A program made the translations under genes and the position numbers. From Motacilla alba alba (taxonomy: Eukaryota > Chordata > Aves > Passeriformes > Motacillidae): DNA of 64,000 bases. The notes below the pieces were generated by a model. The model saw only the letters and a program-made list of their open reading frames with translations, made no database searches and had not been told where the DNA came from. The stretch covers positions 82,373,047 through 82,437,046 of the forward strand of contig NC_052016.1 in the NCBI RefSeq assembly GCF_015832195.1, read 5' to 3'. Every line of letters begins with the position of its first letter. The stretch's first letter is position 1. Below are positions 1 to 14,739 of the stretch, one piece after another.

Positions 1-3000
1 TTGCTCATTGGTAAATGATATTCATTTGCTTATCTTACATAATATTTTCTCCCCCTGTGCCACTAAGGAATGGGAGTGAGAGAGCATTGGGGTAGTATCT
101 GGCATGTTTCTATGTATCAGGATATTAAAGATAGCAAACTTCCAATATTTTGTTCTCTCACACATTTCTATTTATTACACTTAAATAGAATTGTTTATAA
201 GTACTGATTACTTATTTTAGTAACTTCATTGCCAGTCTCAAATACAAGAGTAAATCATAGGAAAAAAAATAAAAAAGGAAGATAAAACTGACAACACTAA
301 GAATGTTAAAGTTCACATTGTCCCATTGTTAGGTAAATTGTAAACACTGTTTCCTCTGGATGAGATCTATATATTTTCTGAGATAGGTCTTTCCAGATCA
401 TTTTATCACCAGCCCTGCAGTTAATACAGACTAGCATTATAGTCATGTCAGTATCTTGATAAATCAGCATTGTTCAAAATAAATCAGTTTTGTTCAAAAG
501 CATTTTATATCTATCTTAGTTGTCCATTTCAACCTATTGGATACTAGTAGATCTATTCATTGACATTTGAATTGTTACTCCTAGGCAGCATCTATCATTA
601 TGAAGAAAAGCCAGATCAGAGGTGAGATTTTCTAGTTGCTGTGTGAAAAGCAATCACTTAAAATCAGATGGCTATTTTTGGCTGCAACTCAGTCCTTGTT
701 ATTATGCTTGTTATGCTTTCTTTTAAGTGTGGTTAAATTACTACCCCCGAAACTTACAGTAATGTGCAAAATGTTGTGAAATGCAGATTTTTGCATTAAT
801 TATCTCATCTAGCAGCTCTGTAACACATTAATCTCTGAATAACCTTCAAATCATACTATAACATGGATGTTAATGGTAGAAATTAGAGCTGAAAACAGCT
901 ATTTGGTTTTCTATTTCATGTAGTCACCAGATTGTTCCCTAAAGAATATTTCCCAGTGCTTTGTCTCATCTTGACTTAAGTGTACTGAGCAATAAAGCTT
1001 CTACTACTTTCCTTTGGAGACTGTGTCACTATGTAATAGATTTCACCACTGGGATTCTTTACCCTATTCAATCGCAGTAAAATATCTCACTTTCTGTGAA
1101 ATGGGAAAGAGGAAAAACATAGGAAAAGCAAAAATATTTATTGGCTAGAAGCTAGCAATAGGGCTCTTGAAAAACAAGGTATGTTGCACCTCTTAAAATC
1201 TCATTCTTTCTATTTTAATTTCCTGTGATATGAAACCTGCCATTGCATTTTTAATCACATTTTCCTAAGGTAAAGACAAATCCCATCTGTTCCCTTTGGC
1301 TGTACCAGTTAGCTCTCATTTTGAATTTCTTATTTGTAGTTTTAAGATTGTCTTGCCCTTGAAAGTGAAATGCTGAAATAGCCACATAACCACCAAGTTT
1401 CTTTAAGTTAGATTCATTAATAACAGTGAAAATGTACTTAAGACAAATAAGTGTATCAAGATGTCATTACCTTTATGAAGCATTACCTTCTTATTCCCCA
1501 AGGAGGGAACAAATTTCCATAAGCAAGAAAACAAGTTTTTATTTTTCAGATTAATGGATCAGGGGCAAGGATGAGGATAGTAGTTACACACATTACTAAG
1601 GCCACTGGCTAGAAAATACCAAAATGACTGAGAGATACATACAGTCACCCATTCCTAACATGCTCCTACCACACAGCATGCAGAAGATTTTGATCAGTTC
1701 TTGCATTCAAGAAAATATATATTCTGAGTTGTAAAATAGTCTAGGTACTGTTAAATATTACACAAGGCTACATGAAGAGAACAGATCAAGGTTAAGGGCA
1801 GCTGAGGAAACAATAGAACTGTTTATGTGTAATAAGGTCTAACCAGCAAGCTAGAGAGTTACGGGGAAATATACATAGAAATTGCAAGGAAAGACAGACG
1901 CACCCACATATGCATGCTCATGCACACCCCCCTACACACAGCCCTGGACAACTGCAGGTCAAAAGAATGAAGGACTTCTGCAACAGGCAAAGAGAGCTAG
2001 AGCTGCTACTCTTGGAGCAGGCAGCAAAAGAATGCAGCTCTCTCACTATTCCAGTCATCTCACCAATTCTGCTGAAACAATTCCTGTCATAAATACCTCT
2101 TCCTCTATGCACCCATTTCAAATCCTGTCATTTTACACAACGTTTGTGCTTCTTGGCTGTTGCAGCCTTTAGCTTCTGCTGACAAGACTGCAATGTGCAC
2201 TGAGGGCGTTACTCTCACAGGCAGGTGTCTTATCCTGTTGCTCAGCTATTTTTTTTTTTTTGCTTATCTGCTTCTTTTCTTTAGTATGCTGAAAGGAGCC
2301 TTTTCCCCATCGTCAGTGTTGTACGTCTCCAGTGACCAGTAATTAATTGACATCTGGGGATTGTTTGCAGGTCTAGGTCTTCTATTTTCCAATATACTTT
2401 CAAGGCACTTGCTGTTATCTCATGCTTGAACTCGACATCATAACAAGAGACACCTGGTATCAAGCTCAAATTCACACAGCCACTTCTCATAACAAGTTGG
2501 TAACATGCTTCAAAGGTCAGGACACTGTCTTTGCACAGTAGGCATAAGCTTTCGTTTGCATTTTTACTGGGCCACTGTACAGTGTCCCTGTTCTGAATTT
2601 CCTTTTTTTGTTGACTATGTAGACAGTAAGAAGTGTGAGGCAGATAGAAAAATAAGAAATCAAGTCACCTTCACTGCTAGTAAGTGCATCCCTTGCAAAT
2701 TAAAATAGATAAATTTAAATGGCTTTTCAACCTGTTAAATCAGGTCAAAATATTGTGTTTAAAAGATCTTTAGCTCTGTTCTCAGAGAAGGTAGTCACTT
2801 CAAGCTAGTTTCCCATTTTACACAAGTTTTGTATCTTGTTTAAGAAATAAAGAGAAACTGGTGTTTAAAAAATACATACAGTTTTCATTTTTAGCTTTCA
2901 ATGAACTGAGACTTTTGTTTTAGGATAATTTTTGCAATGAAGTGCAGATCAGACCATGAAATAGAGGCCTTCTGTGTTTTATGTATTTTCATAAAGGTAA

Positions 3001-3559
3001 TTTATTTTTTTATATTGTTGGATGTTTAAGTAGAAAAACTTACAGCATCCCAAATAATTGTGGTCCAGCATTAATATTTTGTAGCTATCAATCAAAATTC
3101 CTTGACATAATGCTACATATATCAGTGAAGTTACAGCTAAGGTAATAGCGTGTTTTATTTTCTAATTAAAAATTATATGGTCATGAGTAGATGCAAAATA
3201 TATATCTATGGAATATAATTCAAAACTTATCACTTCCTTTATTTTACAATCTATTAAATAAAAGTTTCCTCTAGAAATCTGATTATAGCTAGTTTAAGTA
3301 ACTTTGGCTCCTTTGGTTTGCTGCCAAATGCAGTAGGGATAATTCTGGCATATTCAAATTCCTTTCTGTGGATATTTATAAAATTTAAATAATATTTTTA
3401 AATGTCATGTCTGTTGGATAAATTATTGTTACCTTCACATTTACATTCTCAATATACTTGGATGTTTGTGATCCCTCAATTCACTGAATGGCATTTCTTT
3501 TTCAATATAACCAAACCGCAAATATAAAATATAGGATTTTCTTGTTTTGTTTGTTTGGC

Positions 3560-3583
3560 TTTTTTTTTTTTTTTTTTTTTTTT
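3560..3583. repeat. poly-T tract (24 T)
   Basis: This is an uninterrupted run of 24 T preceded by a T/G-rich lead-in from 3541. Such a run could be the antisense poly-A tail of a retrocopy, but no recognisable gene-like sequence follows on the minus strand, so it is called only as a simple repeat. Confidence 0.9.
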
Positions 3584-4434
3584 GTATGGATATATTTGTC
3601 TCAGCTTTTAGAGGACTTCTTTTAAAAAAATTAGCCCACTGTAAAAGGAAACAGGGATTTGTCAATGAGGTAGGATATGACTTATCTCTTATCTGAAGAA
3701 GGGAGTTATAATCTATACACTACAAACAGTGTGGATAGTGACAGTTTAGTTGTGGCCTTGAATGCCTAACACTGCTCTCAAATCGAAAAAAGATTATTTA
3801 ACATGTTAACCTTGTAATCATGCAGGACTGCTGTAAGATATAGTTGAGCACACCAGGCATACCAGATTTTAATAGTATTAGATATGTTTAGGACACGGTT
3901 CTGTGGGAATGAGATATGCCACGCTTTTTAGCAGAGTGAAATTATGTGCTATGCCTGCAGAGACACAATCTCTAGGATTTATGATTAACATAAACTGCCA
4001 TTATGACTGTTAAATTCTAGACTGTTCTGGCAAAATTGGATGTGTTGCATAACTAGGTCCCTAGAAGAATCTTTGGCCTAGAACGGCTAATTTTCTCATT
4101 GATTCAAAGCCCCAAAACAGTGTGAGGACATTTTGTTCCTGAGAATCTTTTACAGTAAGAAGGATTGAGACAGCACTGACTGATGTCCTCTGGCTTTCAA
4201 AAAATACGTATTATGTCCTCATGCCGTATCTCCAGTGTTTCCTTCGTGTCCTCCTTTTCATGCAGTAAATCCTAGCTTGGTAAGCTTCATCACACTGCTC
4301 CCAGAGCAACACAAATCCTTGGAGAAGTACACAGAAATATTATTGTTATATTTGATGCCTGCAAGAGATTCAGGAGAAGTGCTGGATGATAGAGAAGTAC
4401 CTAGTCCTGAGCAGGATGCTAAGATGCCTTCTGC

Positions 4435-4452
4435 AAGGTTAAGGTTAAGGTT
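4435..4452. repeat. (AAGGTT)3 short tandem repeat
   Basis: Three perfect copies of a 6-base unit. The unit differs from the vertebrate telomere repeat TTAGGG, so this is not an interstitial telomere. Confidence 0.9.
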
Positions 4453-6183
4453 GTGTACTGTCTACTGCTTGTAGCATAGAAGAGGTGCAGCAGCTGTAAC
4501 CATTCAAAGTGCTCTAGTAAGTGGCTCTGCATACTGTGATCCAACTCAGTCTTGCTTCTTCAACCTCTAAAGAAGGTCTTAAGAGCAGTCCTCTAGAACT
4601 TAAATATATATTTCAAAATGTAGCAGGAAGGCAGGAAATCTTGAACTGTTACTTATTAAAACTCCCACCTGATTTTCTCATTAGTGTGAAAAAAACCCTA
4701 AAAGCAACAGAAACCTAATTCTTGTGGCTTAAGACCAGATCACAAAGTGAATACTAAATGGCTGTGGATACCAAAATAGTTTAATCATAGATATATGCAA
4801 CTTTATGAATTACACAATGCCCATGTTCCACGGGAGAGACAATGCAGCTGTGAAGTCGTGCAGGTTAGTGCAGCAATCAAAGCCATGGGATGTGCGTTTC
4901 TGGGGCTAGGCCACAAGGTCTGAAGTGGTGGAGTCATGGTCCCAAAACATGTTTCAAGGACATGCAATCCCATCAGAGTTTCACATGATCTCATTTTTCT
5001 GTGTCCCAGCTGGAATCTCTTCCTCTGGCTTCTCTGAGTATTCTTGAGTGTCCTCATTTGTTGGGTTGGGTAGAAAATATCTCATTGATGATCAAAATGA
5101 GATCAAATGGCATTCTTTTCCCAATTTGCTGTCACTGTTGGCTACTTGTTGTGGACACGCCAGGAAATGTTTGCATGTGATGATCAACAGGTTGTTTTTA
5201 TAGTTTGGCTATCTATCTAATTGAACTCACAAAGCAAATATTCTGTTTGGAGCAGATAGATTGTTGTATTTTGCTTACTTCTACTACATAAAAGAGTTGG
5301 TACACTGCTTTATTCTACCAGTTCTGCTGGCTAGACTAAATGCATGAAACCTACCTTGGTGCAATGAGAGAAGAGAGATTGTTTCTATACGAAAAATTTT
5401 GAAGAACTTTTCTCCTTCAGAAGCAAATATACGAATGTCTTTCTGTGAATTGTGTTCCCACTCTGTCTTCTGCCCAAAACACATAGACAGTTCTCTCAAG
5501 AAATGGAAAGATTTGCTGTAAATTGTATCTGTCCATTAAAAAGTCACTGGTTGTGAAGTTTTCTGACATTCAGAGGTCTTTCTATTTTGGAATGTATTAC
5601 TGAAGATATCACAGCACATTGCAGTGAGACATGTTCCCACTTATATAACAGTACAGCTATTAAAGTACTTTATGATCAAATGTCAATAAAATTTGAAATT
5701 GAACAACTTTCCTTTTAATGTTTTAAAATTAAGCTTTATAACCCATACTTCTTCACTAGTTTCACAATTCTTGAAATGTACTTTTTACCAGAAACTTTGA
5801 TTAGTCAAGACATTGCTTTGGACATTTTTCCACTTACCTGTATAGGGCATCTAGCATAGAGGACCCATACCTTATTTTCAAAAAGTTTGTGTACACTAAG
5901 ATAAAAAAAAAAAAAAAAATTTTATGAAACAGCATATCTTTCAATGACTTACATAATTGTCAAAATTAAGAAGAGTGCACTGATATAAACTCATAAATAC
6001 TAGATTTCAAATATAAAATTGCTCACAGTTGGTAATTCTGAACAAGAGTTATCTATTACATTTTCTTTTAATCACAATGAATTGAATTTCATTATGCAGG
6101 GAACCCAAATTCTTTTAATTTAAATGTTTTTTTCATAACTGTTCAGTCTGCAATAACAAATATAAAACATTAGTTAAAATAAC

Positions 6184-6216
6184 TAAGGTATTAAGGTATT
6201 AAGGTAAATAAGGTAA
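6184..6216. repeat. (TAAGGTAT)n short tandem repeat
   Basis: Four copies of an 8-base unit: two are perfect TAAGGTAT and two are TAAGGTAA, the last offset by one base. It looks like replication slippage in AT-rich DNA. Confidence 0.85.
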
Positions 6217-7215
6217 ATTTCTCACAATTCTTTTCCCATTTGCACTATCTGATCTTACTTTATGATATAAATTGTGAAACTTCAGTGTGAAATGTTCTCA
6301 TTGTGCCATTATAATAAATCCAATATCATTTTCATCAAACTATAAACAGACCTTAAGACGGTTAGTTCAGAATTTTGATGGTATCTCTCTTTTTTTTTAA
6401 TCTCACTTAAACACATGATGCAGATGTCTTCTTTTTAGAGTTCAAGAGATGCAATTTTTATGGAAAAATATTTGATGCAAAGAAAAAAAAAAAAACTAGT
6501 ATGGTTTGTGTGTGATTTGTGAAAAATATAGTGCCTACCAATCCCAAGCAGAAAAAATTTCTGCAAATAGACTTAATCTTCAATTTCATCCCAGTGGTAT
6601 AAGGTACCCCATCTGGACTATTGGGAGTTCAGAAATCATAGCCATTAGTGTCAAATAGGTGGAAGTAAAAACCAGTCCAAACAGAGTTATGATTTAATCT
6701 TCCTGAAAGCTAGAAGATTTTTGTTCTTCATTTCTATACTTATATGAAATTTGACAGCTTTTCTTGCTAAATCAATGGGAATTGCAGTACCAGGGCAAAA
6801 GTGAAATAGCTGGACTGAGTAGTAAATACTTTGTTCCCTCACTTTTTGTGGAAGTCCAGTTATTGAGTCTAAAAACAAAACAACCAAAAAGCATTTTTGC
6901 TTCCCCAAGCACTAGTTCTAATACATTTTCATGTTATTACTCTTCACACACTGATTTTCAGAGACCAGTCACCTAAGTTTTAATATAAATACTAAATAAA
7001 CTTTTCTTTCCCAAATGCATAAACCTAGATTTCTCTCATTTAGAATAGACTTCAACATTACCATTTTTAAAGAGTGAAGCTACAAAATAGGTTTTGAATG
7101 CCTGAAGAGGAGCAGAAGGAAAAAGCAGAGAATGTTCTATCTCTCTAACATAAAATGAAGAAAAGGATAAAGGTAAAAGTTTTATCACGACAGTAGACCT
7201 CACACATAAAATAAA

Positions 7216-8000
7216 TGCCATCGAGGAGGACCTGGACAGACTTGGGAGGTGGGCCTGCTTAAAACTCATGGGGTTCAATTAGGCCAAGTGCAAGGTCCTG
7301 CTCCTGGCTTAGAGATTCACAAACATGAAAAAAGGCTGAGTGATGCTGGAATTGACAGCAGCCCTGAAGAGAAGGGCTTGTCATTAAAAACTGAGTATAA
7401 GCCAGAAATGTGTGCTCGCATTCCAAAAGGCAAGTCGTATCCTGGGCTGCATCAAAAGAAAAGTAGCCATCAGGTCAAGGGAAGAGAATCTCTCCTTCTA
7501 CACTGCTCTTGTGACCATCCATCTGGAGTACTGCATCCAGCTCTAGGGCCCTCAGCATAAGACCAGGACCTGCTCAAATGGATCCAGAGGACGATAAGAA
7601 AGGTCATCAGGGTTGGAACATCTGCCCTATGAAGACAGACTGAGTGATTTAGGTTTGTTCAGCTCAGAGAAGCGACAGTGCTGAGGAGACCTGATGGCAA
7701 CATTCCAGTACATTGAGGAGACCCATGGGTAAGAGGGGGAGGGATTCTGGAGCATAGTGGCAGGAGAATGGACAGTGGTTTTAGACTGAATGAGGGTGTG
7801 TTTAGAATGGACAAAAGGAAGAAATTATTTTACTATAAGGATGGTGGAACACTGGAACAGGTGAATGCCCTGTCAAAGTGTAAGGGATTAGGTTGCCCTT
7901 GATTAACCTGAACTAGTGGAAAAATTCCCTGCCTGTGCCAGGAGGGTTGAAACTAGATGATCTTTAAGGTCCAGCCCAAATCATTCTATGATTTTGTGAT
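7216..8000 (+). mobile_element. CR1 non-LTR retrotransposon, 5'-truncated
   Basis: This is the 3' part of a CR1 LINE in sense orientation. It begins inside the reverse-transcriptase (RT) C-terminal region, where the reading EEDLDRLGRWACLK (about 7222-7263) matches the family's conserved segment before KVLHLG. Further on, fragments such as KASRILGCIKRK and ALVTIHLEYCIQL are readable but are separated by stops and frame changes. The 3' end shows the usual CR1 terminus: a stretch resembling 'gatgatctttaaggtcc' followed by attctatgattttgtgat, a degenerate ATTCTATG repeat. The 5' truncation is normal for CR1 insertions. The copy is dead and diverged. The family call is secure; the subfamily is not determined. 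Confidence 0.93.
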
Positions 8001-8458
8001 CTAGACATACTTCCATTGTAAAATGTCCCACACACTGGAAGCAGATGTAGCATGGCAGTTTGGATTCTCTCTTGCAGTCTCAAACAGGGATACCAGGCAG
8101 CACTGACTAACTTACAAGGGGTGAATTCAGAAGTTCTGGGGATGATGTCTCTAACTGGCCAGGTTTGGAAGCATTTCTGAATTTTAAATGAGTTTGAACC
8201 ATTTCTGACATAAATACTATCAAGGATGCCATTACCCACAGCGTCCACCATTTTTCAGGAAAACAGAGGAATAATATTAGATTTTGAGCTCTTGGAGAAC
8301 TCAATGAAATATGTCTACAATTTCAACATTGATCAATACTGATACCATCTGTCCTCACAAAGGTAATGCTGCAAGTGGCAATCATGCCTCAAGATAGGAT
8401 GATCTGTGCTATATTATACCTACCTTCTCTTTTTTTCTCCTGTCAACTCTCCATCTAT

Positions 8459-8506
8459 AAAACAGTAATATACTTCCAAAAAACAGTAATATACTTCCAA
8501 AACAGA
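8459..8506. repeat. 21-bp tandem duplication
   Basis: Two perfect copies of a 21-base unit containing cagtaatatacttcc, with a few bases of a third copy. This is a local slippage or microhomology duplication that looks recent, since the copies are identical. Confidence 0.9.
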
Positions 8507-11500
8507 ATCAGAAATAGATGAAACTCATTGCATCTGTACAAATTTACCATCACTTTGTTACAATATTTACTGGAAATTTAGGACGAATAAAGAATATATT
8601 GTAATACAGATGAAGATATATATTCTCTGTATTCATACAAAGAGCAACAAATCTTTTAAAACTCCAAATGTTTTATTATTTAGTTCCTCAAAAAGTAATA
8701 CCTAAGAAAAATGGGAGAATTGTTATTTTAGCACAATCATAAGAAAATAAGCATCTTTTTCTGATGTTTTGGTTTGGGGAGTTTGGTTTTTTTCCCCCAA
8801 AATATCCAACATTTAACTCCATAAAGTCGCATTCCATTGTGTAATTCAGATGCTCATCTTTCTTGTTGGTAAATAGTTCTTGTTCCTTTTTCATGTTTCT
8901 AGGGTTTAAAAATTTTCAAACCTTTTTCCATGAAAGGTTACATTGTGAAGAGTTCAATAGCATTCATATGCAAAACTGGAACTCAACAAATGAAATTGGA
9001 ATAAGTGTTTTCTCAGTATATAATTTCATAAAATGTATCATTACTGTTGCCATTCCAAAGTGATCATGCCCTGCTCTGTTGGCATCTAAAACTCCCTTTA
9101 AAACCAACAGGCAGGAATGTCCTCTGAGCATGTAGTCTCCATCATTTATCTTAGCTAAACATTTAGATAAAAATTTTAAGCAATTACAGTTCACTTCCTT
9201 CTGTAGTTTAAGACCCCCAGTGACTTTTGGCAATTTTTGTGTGTGCTCTCTGAAGTTTCTTCCCCAGATCCTTCATTAGCTTCAGAAACCTTAATGTGTG
9301 CTTTAGTTTAAATTTTATGGGATCTAATTTATTGTAGACACAGTGACTATGGTGCATAAATGGGTAGATTTTATAACCTTGAAATAAAAGTACATGTCAT
9401 GCTGGGTTTTTCACTTGTATTCTCTAACAGTTTCTATTATTTGCATGCAATTTGGGGACTTAAGTATAAACATTCAAACAACTTCCTGATAAACTTTGTG
9501 TTGATAATGCCTACTTGATAGGGTCTAAATTTTATTAAATTATTTTAATTTACATCTTTCTGCTGAGTTTACGATTGATACTAAATTTCATATTGTATTT
9601 ATTTTTTATCCCTGTTGAATCTGTAAATAGCATTATAACCCTTGGAGTCATGCAAGATGTGAGTTTTAGTTTTGTTAAAAATATGACAAATTTTATGTCT
9701 CTCACAGTGCAGGACCAAATGTAGTGTCATAATAGTAAAAGTGTATGTTTGCGTACAAAAGTACACAATGAGAAGAAACTCATTGTGCTTTTAAACTTTG
9801 CAGAAAATTAAGACTATAAAGCAATTAAGGACACAAAATCTCTTCAACTTTCATGTTCTTTCCTAGTATCTGTTTACAAGAGATTCAATCGCATTGTGCT
9901 GCTGCTCACGCACTATTCAGGAGGCATATATTTTAAAAACACTTCTGTGTCTTCTTGGTGATGAAAATACTTTGTCTGATTCTTGCAAAAAAGGAATTAC
10001 CTACTGGATTGTATTAATTTATCTGCAGACGTGTCAGAAATGGAATATTTATAATGGATTTCAACACAGTTCCCTGAGGAAAAACTGCCTGGCAAAGCAT
10101 CATGCATCAGACTAAATATGCATGTAAGGTAGATTTTCTATTCCTTAAAAAGTCTACTCTGATACATAAAATTCCCTGGCTGTGAAGAATATGTCACAGG
10201 TTATCAACAAGGGAGCTTGCTCCCTCATCTTTAGTCTTAGAATGCTCATTAGGTAATTCCAAGGTTTCAGTGTTACTTTAATTCACCAGGTGGCTGGCTA
10301 AGGTCATCAGCAAATTAGTTGAAATGCATTTGGTTTAGCCTTGTGCACCTTTTGAGAAAATGTTTAGCTAAAATCTATTTTTCAGTATACTCAGGGACAG
10401 TCTAGGCTGCCACAATGGGGTTTGGGCTTTTTTCCCCACTAAGTTGTGAAGGTCTTTGTCCAACTGTTTGAATGAATCACCAAGAGAATGGTGATCAGAT
10501 ATATAATTCTTGTCTGTATTTAATTTGAACAGGGAATAAGCTGCAACTCAACTGAGATCTGTTTTGAAATAGTTCCCTAAGTATAAAACACTTCTGAAAC
10601 CAGTCAGCAATTTTCTGTGCAGATAAAGGACAAAGGAAAAAGGCTGGAGGGTAAGTAGGGAGATCTTGCCATGGTAGGATCCCTGATAGAGGAAGACTAG
10701 AATGACCAAGAAGTACAATAGGGCGGAAGTCACAGAGGCCTGCTGGGACCAATGAGCTGCTTTCTTCTTCCTTTGTCCTCAGCTGTACTTTAAGCTATAC
10801 TTCTCTGAAAGGGCATTTGTTCCTCTGGGAAAAGACTGTTTGGTCTTGAAGATGTCCATATCACTCTCTTGTTTTCTGGAGGCTACAGGAATGATGTAAT
10901 TTACAGGTCAATGGGTTTTGGGTAGACATTTGGCCTTATAAACTTTTAATCACAATGCTGCAATATTTTGTGGCCCCTGAAATATTTCCACATCTAGTTC
11001 CTGTTTTCCTGGCACTAGAGAAGGAGGGTGCTAAAGGGAGGCATTATATGTCATCTCTGCCTTGTTCATGAAAGGGAACAATCTTCCTAAACCTGCCTGT
11101 TAACATCTTGATAGCTCCAAAAGCACTCTGTCCACATGGTTAAAAGTAATCATCCTTAGACTTGGTCCTAGGAGCTTTTGGTAGAACAAATATGCCATTT
11201 TGCTAATTTGCAAAATACACACTTTGTAGATTCAATTTGTAGATGTCTTTAAAAATGAAAAAGTACAGTTTAGAGAGTCATTGAATTCTTGGATGTATTA
11301 AGGGGTTTTTTTGAGTTTGAAATTATTTTTGCCCAAGTGAATCTCAAGACTACATGTACAGAATGAACTAAATTCACAGCAAGACTAAGAGCAACAATAG
11401 AACTCCCACATGGATATCTAAATTATTGAACACAAAGAAGAATGTTTTGCAACTTTGATTAGGGAATTGTTAATCAGGCTCATAATAGAATGTAGGTCAA

Positions 11501-12279
11501 AAACCAATTATAAGAGTCTGACTAGAATTTATGATTAGGCAACCATTAAAAACACTGAATAGTAAAAAAAAATTAAAAGAGGGAATAGATCCACAAATAT
11601 GAATTCTTTTTTTCTTGAGCTCTGGATACAATGTGGCAGCTTGAGCATCAATAAAGCAGTTAAGTTAGCGATCAATTACTAACTTCGGGAACAGAGAAAT
11701 TGTTTGGCTGATAAAAAGCATATTCAGCCTTTGACAAATATTTGGCTGTCACTATCATTTATTTGAAATACCGCTGTAGCAACCCTAGCTCTGGCTTTTA
11801 TTTTTTATATCTTCCAAACAAATAAACTGTGTATGGCAGTTTTAGTCAGGCTTTGAAGTTCAATCTCTTCTGGCAAGGAAGTGGTACTTCACAAATTGTA
11901 AAAATACAGTTCCTGCTGTCACTTACCCTGCAGAACCATTCTCTTATAAGAAAGTCTTGCAAAACAAATGAGCAGTTGGATCTCTGGTAAAGTTTTGTGA
12001 AACTGCAACAGTGTGACAATAAAAGAACATAGAAACTACTCCAGTACTGCAAAGTGCACAAAAATTTCAAAGAAATATATATTTATCTGATTTTTGATCA
12101 ACAAAAAAAAGTGATTGGCATATCTCTTCATCCCATCTCCACTTGAATCTCCAATAGTAATAATTTCATTCTTAGGACCTTGTTTCAAATAATGTTTTGC
12201 CAGTCAAACCTGACTGTGTATGCATAAAGTACTTAAAATTCTGTCTTTAAAATTTAGCAAACACCATCCATTTCACTTA

Positions 12280-12350
12280 AAAAGAAAAAAACAAACAAAC
12301 CAAAGCCTTTTTTTTTGTTTATTGAAAGTTTTTTTTTTAAAAAAAATCAA
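12280..12350. repeat. A/T-rich low-complexity patch
   Basis: An A-rich run with CAAA units is followed by T-runs and another A-run. The run of T followed by A near 12330-12346 can fold back on itself. No transposon attached to it is recognised. Confidence 0.75.
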
Positions 12351-14739
12351 AGACAAAAGTAGCATTTGATATTAGAAGAGTATTAAAGTGGGAACATTCT
12401 TTTAAATTACAAATTTAAATTAAGTTTCAGATTAATTCAGACTAAGAAATCTCAAATGGAAGTGAGACAATGAAGTTATTGTCATGCGTGAACTGTACTC
12501 AGTTTAACAGGATTACTGATATTGATATGCTCATGTTCTGAAGAGAAGATTTCAGAGGAAACTAAGGGAATAAAGTGGGTGTTGGAAGAATTTCAGAGGA
12601 CAATCTATATCTTGCCTTTTTCAGTGTAGTATGTTTATTCTTTCATAAAGATCCAATAAGGAAGGTTGACAGTGCTGTCCCCTCATAGATATATTTTGGC
12701 AGTAAATGTATGAAACTTCAAGAAAGGTTCTGGTTTTTAAAGAAAGAAATATACTAATAGGAGGAGAGATATTATGAAGGTAAAGGGGGAAGAACTGCAT
12801 GTCTTTTTATCTTTTAAAAGTAGTTTTGATGATAAGATACAGTATTTCTGTTACTAGTTTTTAATAGATACCTGTATACATTTATTTTCCAAATAGAAAC
12901 CTGAGATATTATGAATAGACATAGAAGAAGAAACATAGATATTATGTTCTTCAGTGAAATAGGTCAGGGACCAAATCAAACCTTCTGTAGAAGGTAGCTT
13001 CAAATGAGGATTTTTGGGAAGAATTGTTAGCAGTAATTTTGGACACAGCCCTGCAAACACCTTCACAAGGTCTGAAATCAGTGCAGGACAAGTGTTTCAA
13101 TTTGCATTATAAACAAGGAGAGCAAGCGTGATATAAATGGTCTGCTTTATCAAGAATAGAGTAGCCTGGGCCTAAAGGAGGGGATTAACAGCATTTGAGC
13201 ATACTGATGATGGATAAAGCACATGAACTTTTTTTCTGGCCTGGAAGAGAGAGGAAAATCATATTTGTTGTTCTCCATTCATAGCATCTAGCCCTGGACT
13301 GCCTCTGACTCCAAAAATTACAATTATCTTTTGTGTGTACTGTTTTCAATAAGGCAATATGAATACTCTCTTGTAGATCGCCACAATTAGATTTTTCACA
13401 ACATGAAACTGAGGGCAGAGTAGACATGTGAATGGTGCTCTGGATGTGGCATGAGACATTGAATCAGCTGAAGTTGCAAAGACTGCTATAATAGTGTTGG
13501 AAGACTGCCAATGGTGCCAGGATACCAGTTTTGACAAAACTGCCCATAGATGGTAATGTCTGCCGAATAGATTCCCTTGAATTGTGCCTGAGCACTGCCC
13601 AAAGCATGATCAGAAGGACCAGGAACTTTTGTAGAGCCCCTGCTTGATGTTCCTCCTTCCTCTTCTATATATGAGTACAGACATGACTAAAGGGGCTAGG
13701 GATAATCTCAAGGAGTTGTTCCTTCAGGCTCCCCTTTTGATGAATGAAGAAAGAGTTATTAACTTTTACAATAGTTTTCTATTCTGAGTCTCTAGAATTG
13801 TCTGTCTTTCTTCATTGACTGTAACGAATAATATTTTCATATATTTTTCCACCTCTCTGAAGTATCCTCAAGATGTATGCAAATTATAAATGTAAAAAAA
13901 ATATGATATTGACAAACTTAATTTAAATTTCTTATAAAAATCAATGAGAATAAATACATTTTATAATATACCCTATTTTACCTTGAGGGAAGCAGGACCA
14001 TATTTACATTTTTGGCTAATTCAACTGTCACAACTAGCAGGCTAAATTTCAAGGAAGCTGTATATTTTTATCCCATGTTTCAAACTCCTTATTTGTATTA
14101 TCAATACAGCTATGATGCCTAGGACAATTCTGACTAGGAGATGCCTAAGTTATTAGACATGGTCTAGAGTTTGGGCATGACAATTCCAGAAATTTATGTA
14201 AATCAAAGTAAGGGATGTAGAAAGAGAATATGCTCCACACAATATAGGATGAGAGATGTCTATGCGTATCTAAGAAGCTCCTGGTATTTGCTTTCTTTTT
14301 CATAAACATTAAATAGGGCTAAATAAGCTTGAAAATAGCCCCTTGCCATTTTAATTTTCCCCTGTGGTGACTATGAAATTCCTTTTATATTCCTTCAGAG
14401 ACACAGCTGGAAGTCATGTGGACACCCTAGAATCTCTAAAATTGTACTCAAAACCTATTCTTAGGCAACTGAACTTGCTATTGGATTAATTTGATTTACA
14501 ATTAGAATTTTATAGGAGATGCCAAACAGACCACAGCAAGCACCAGCTCAGAAAATGAGCTATACATCTCCATTGATCTTTCTTCACATACATGAGCTGT
14601 CCAAGGGAAATGTTTTGGTTACAACCTCCTGGCCATATATGTAAATTTTCAAATGAGATTTTGGCTGCCTTTCCCTTGTAATAAAATTAAGTCTGTCGAG
14701 TCACACAGTACTCTATTGTTTTTCATTTTAATATATTAA

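Larger units (their letters stand above)
1..7215. other. AT-rich non-coding spacer
   Basis: No exon, RNA gene or interspersed repeat is recognised. All frames are broken by frequent stops, and the few open stretches are under about 105 codons with low-complexity or arbitrary composition. It contains homopolymer runs (A-run 5904-5919, A-run near 6483-6495) and the small repeats listed separately. It could be intron or intergenic DNA, and nothing in the sequence decides which. Confidence 0.7.
8001..14739. other. AT-rich non-coding spacer
   Basis: No gene or interspersed repeat is recognised in this 6.7-kb stretch. It holds a short tandem duplication (8459-8506) and an A/T-rich low-complexity patch near 12280-12350. 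Open frames are short and resemble nothing known to me. A few CpGs are scattered without clustering. Confidence 0.65.

Noticed and set aside
3541..3700. Poly-T as the antisense tail of a processed pseudogene
   Set aside because: No gene-like sequence follows on the minus strand. The adjoining frame is low-complexity.
4435..4452. Possible interstitial telomere repeat
   Set aside because: The unit is AAGGTT, not a permutation of TTAGGG or its complement.
7249..7560. 103-codon plus-strand open frame
   Set aside because: It runs out of frame relative to the CR1 RT coding sequence. The true CR1 residues are read in another, broken frame.
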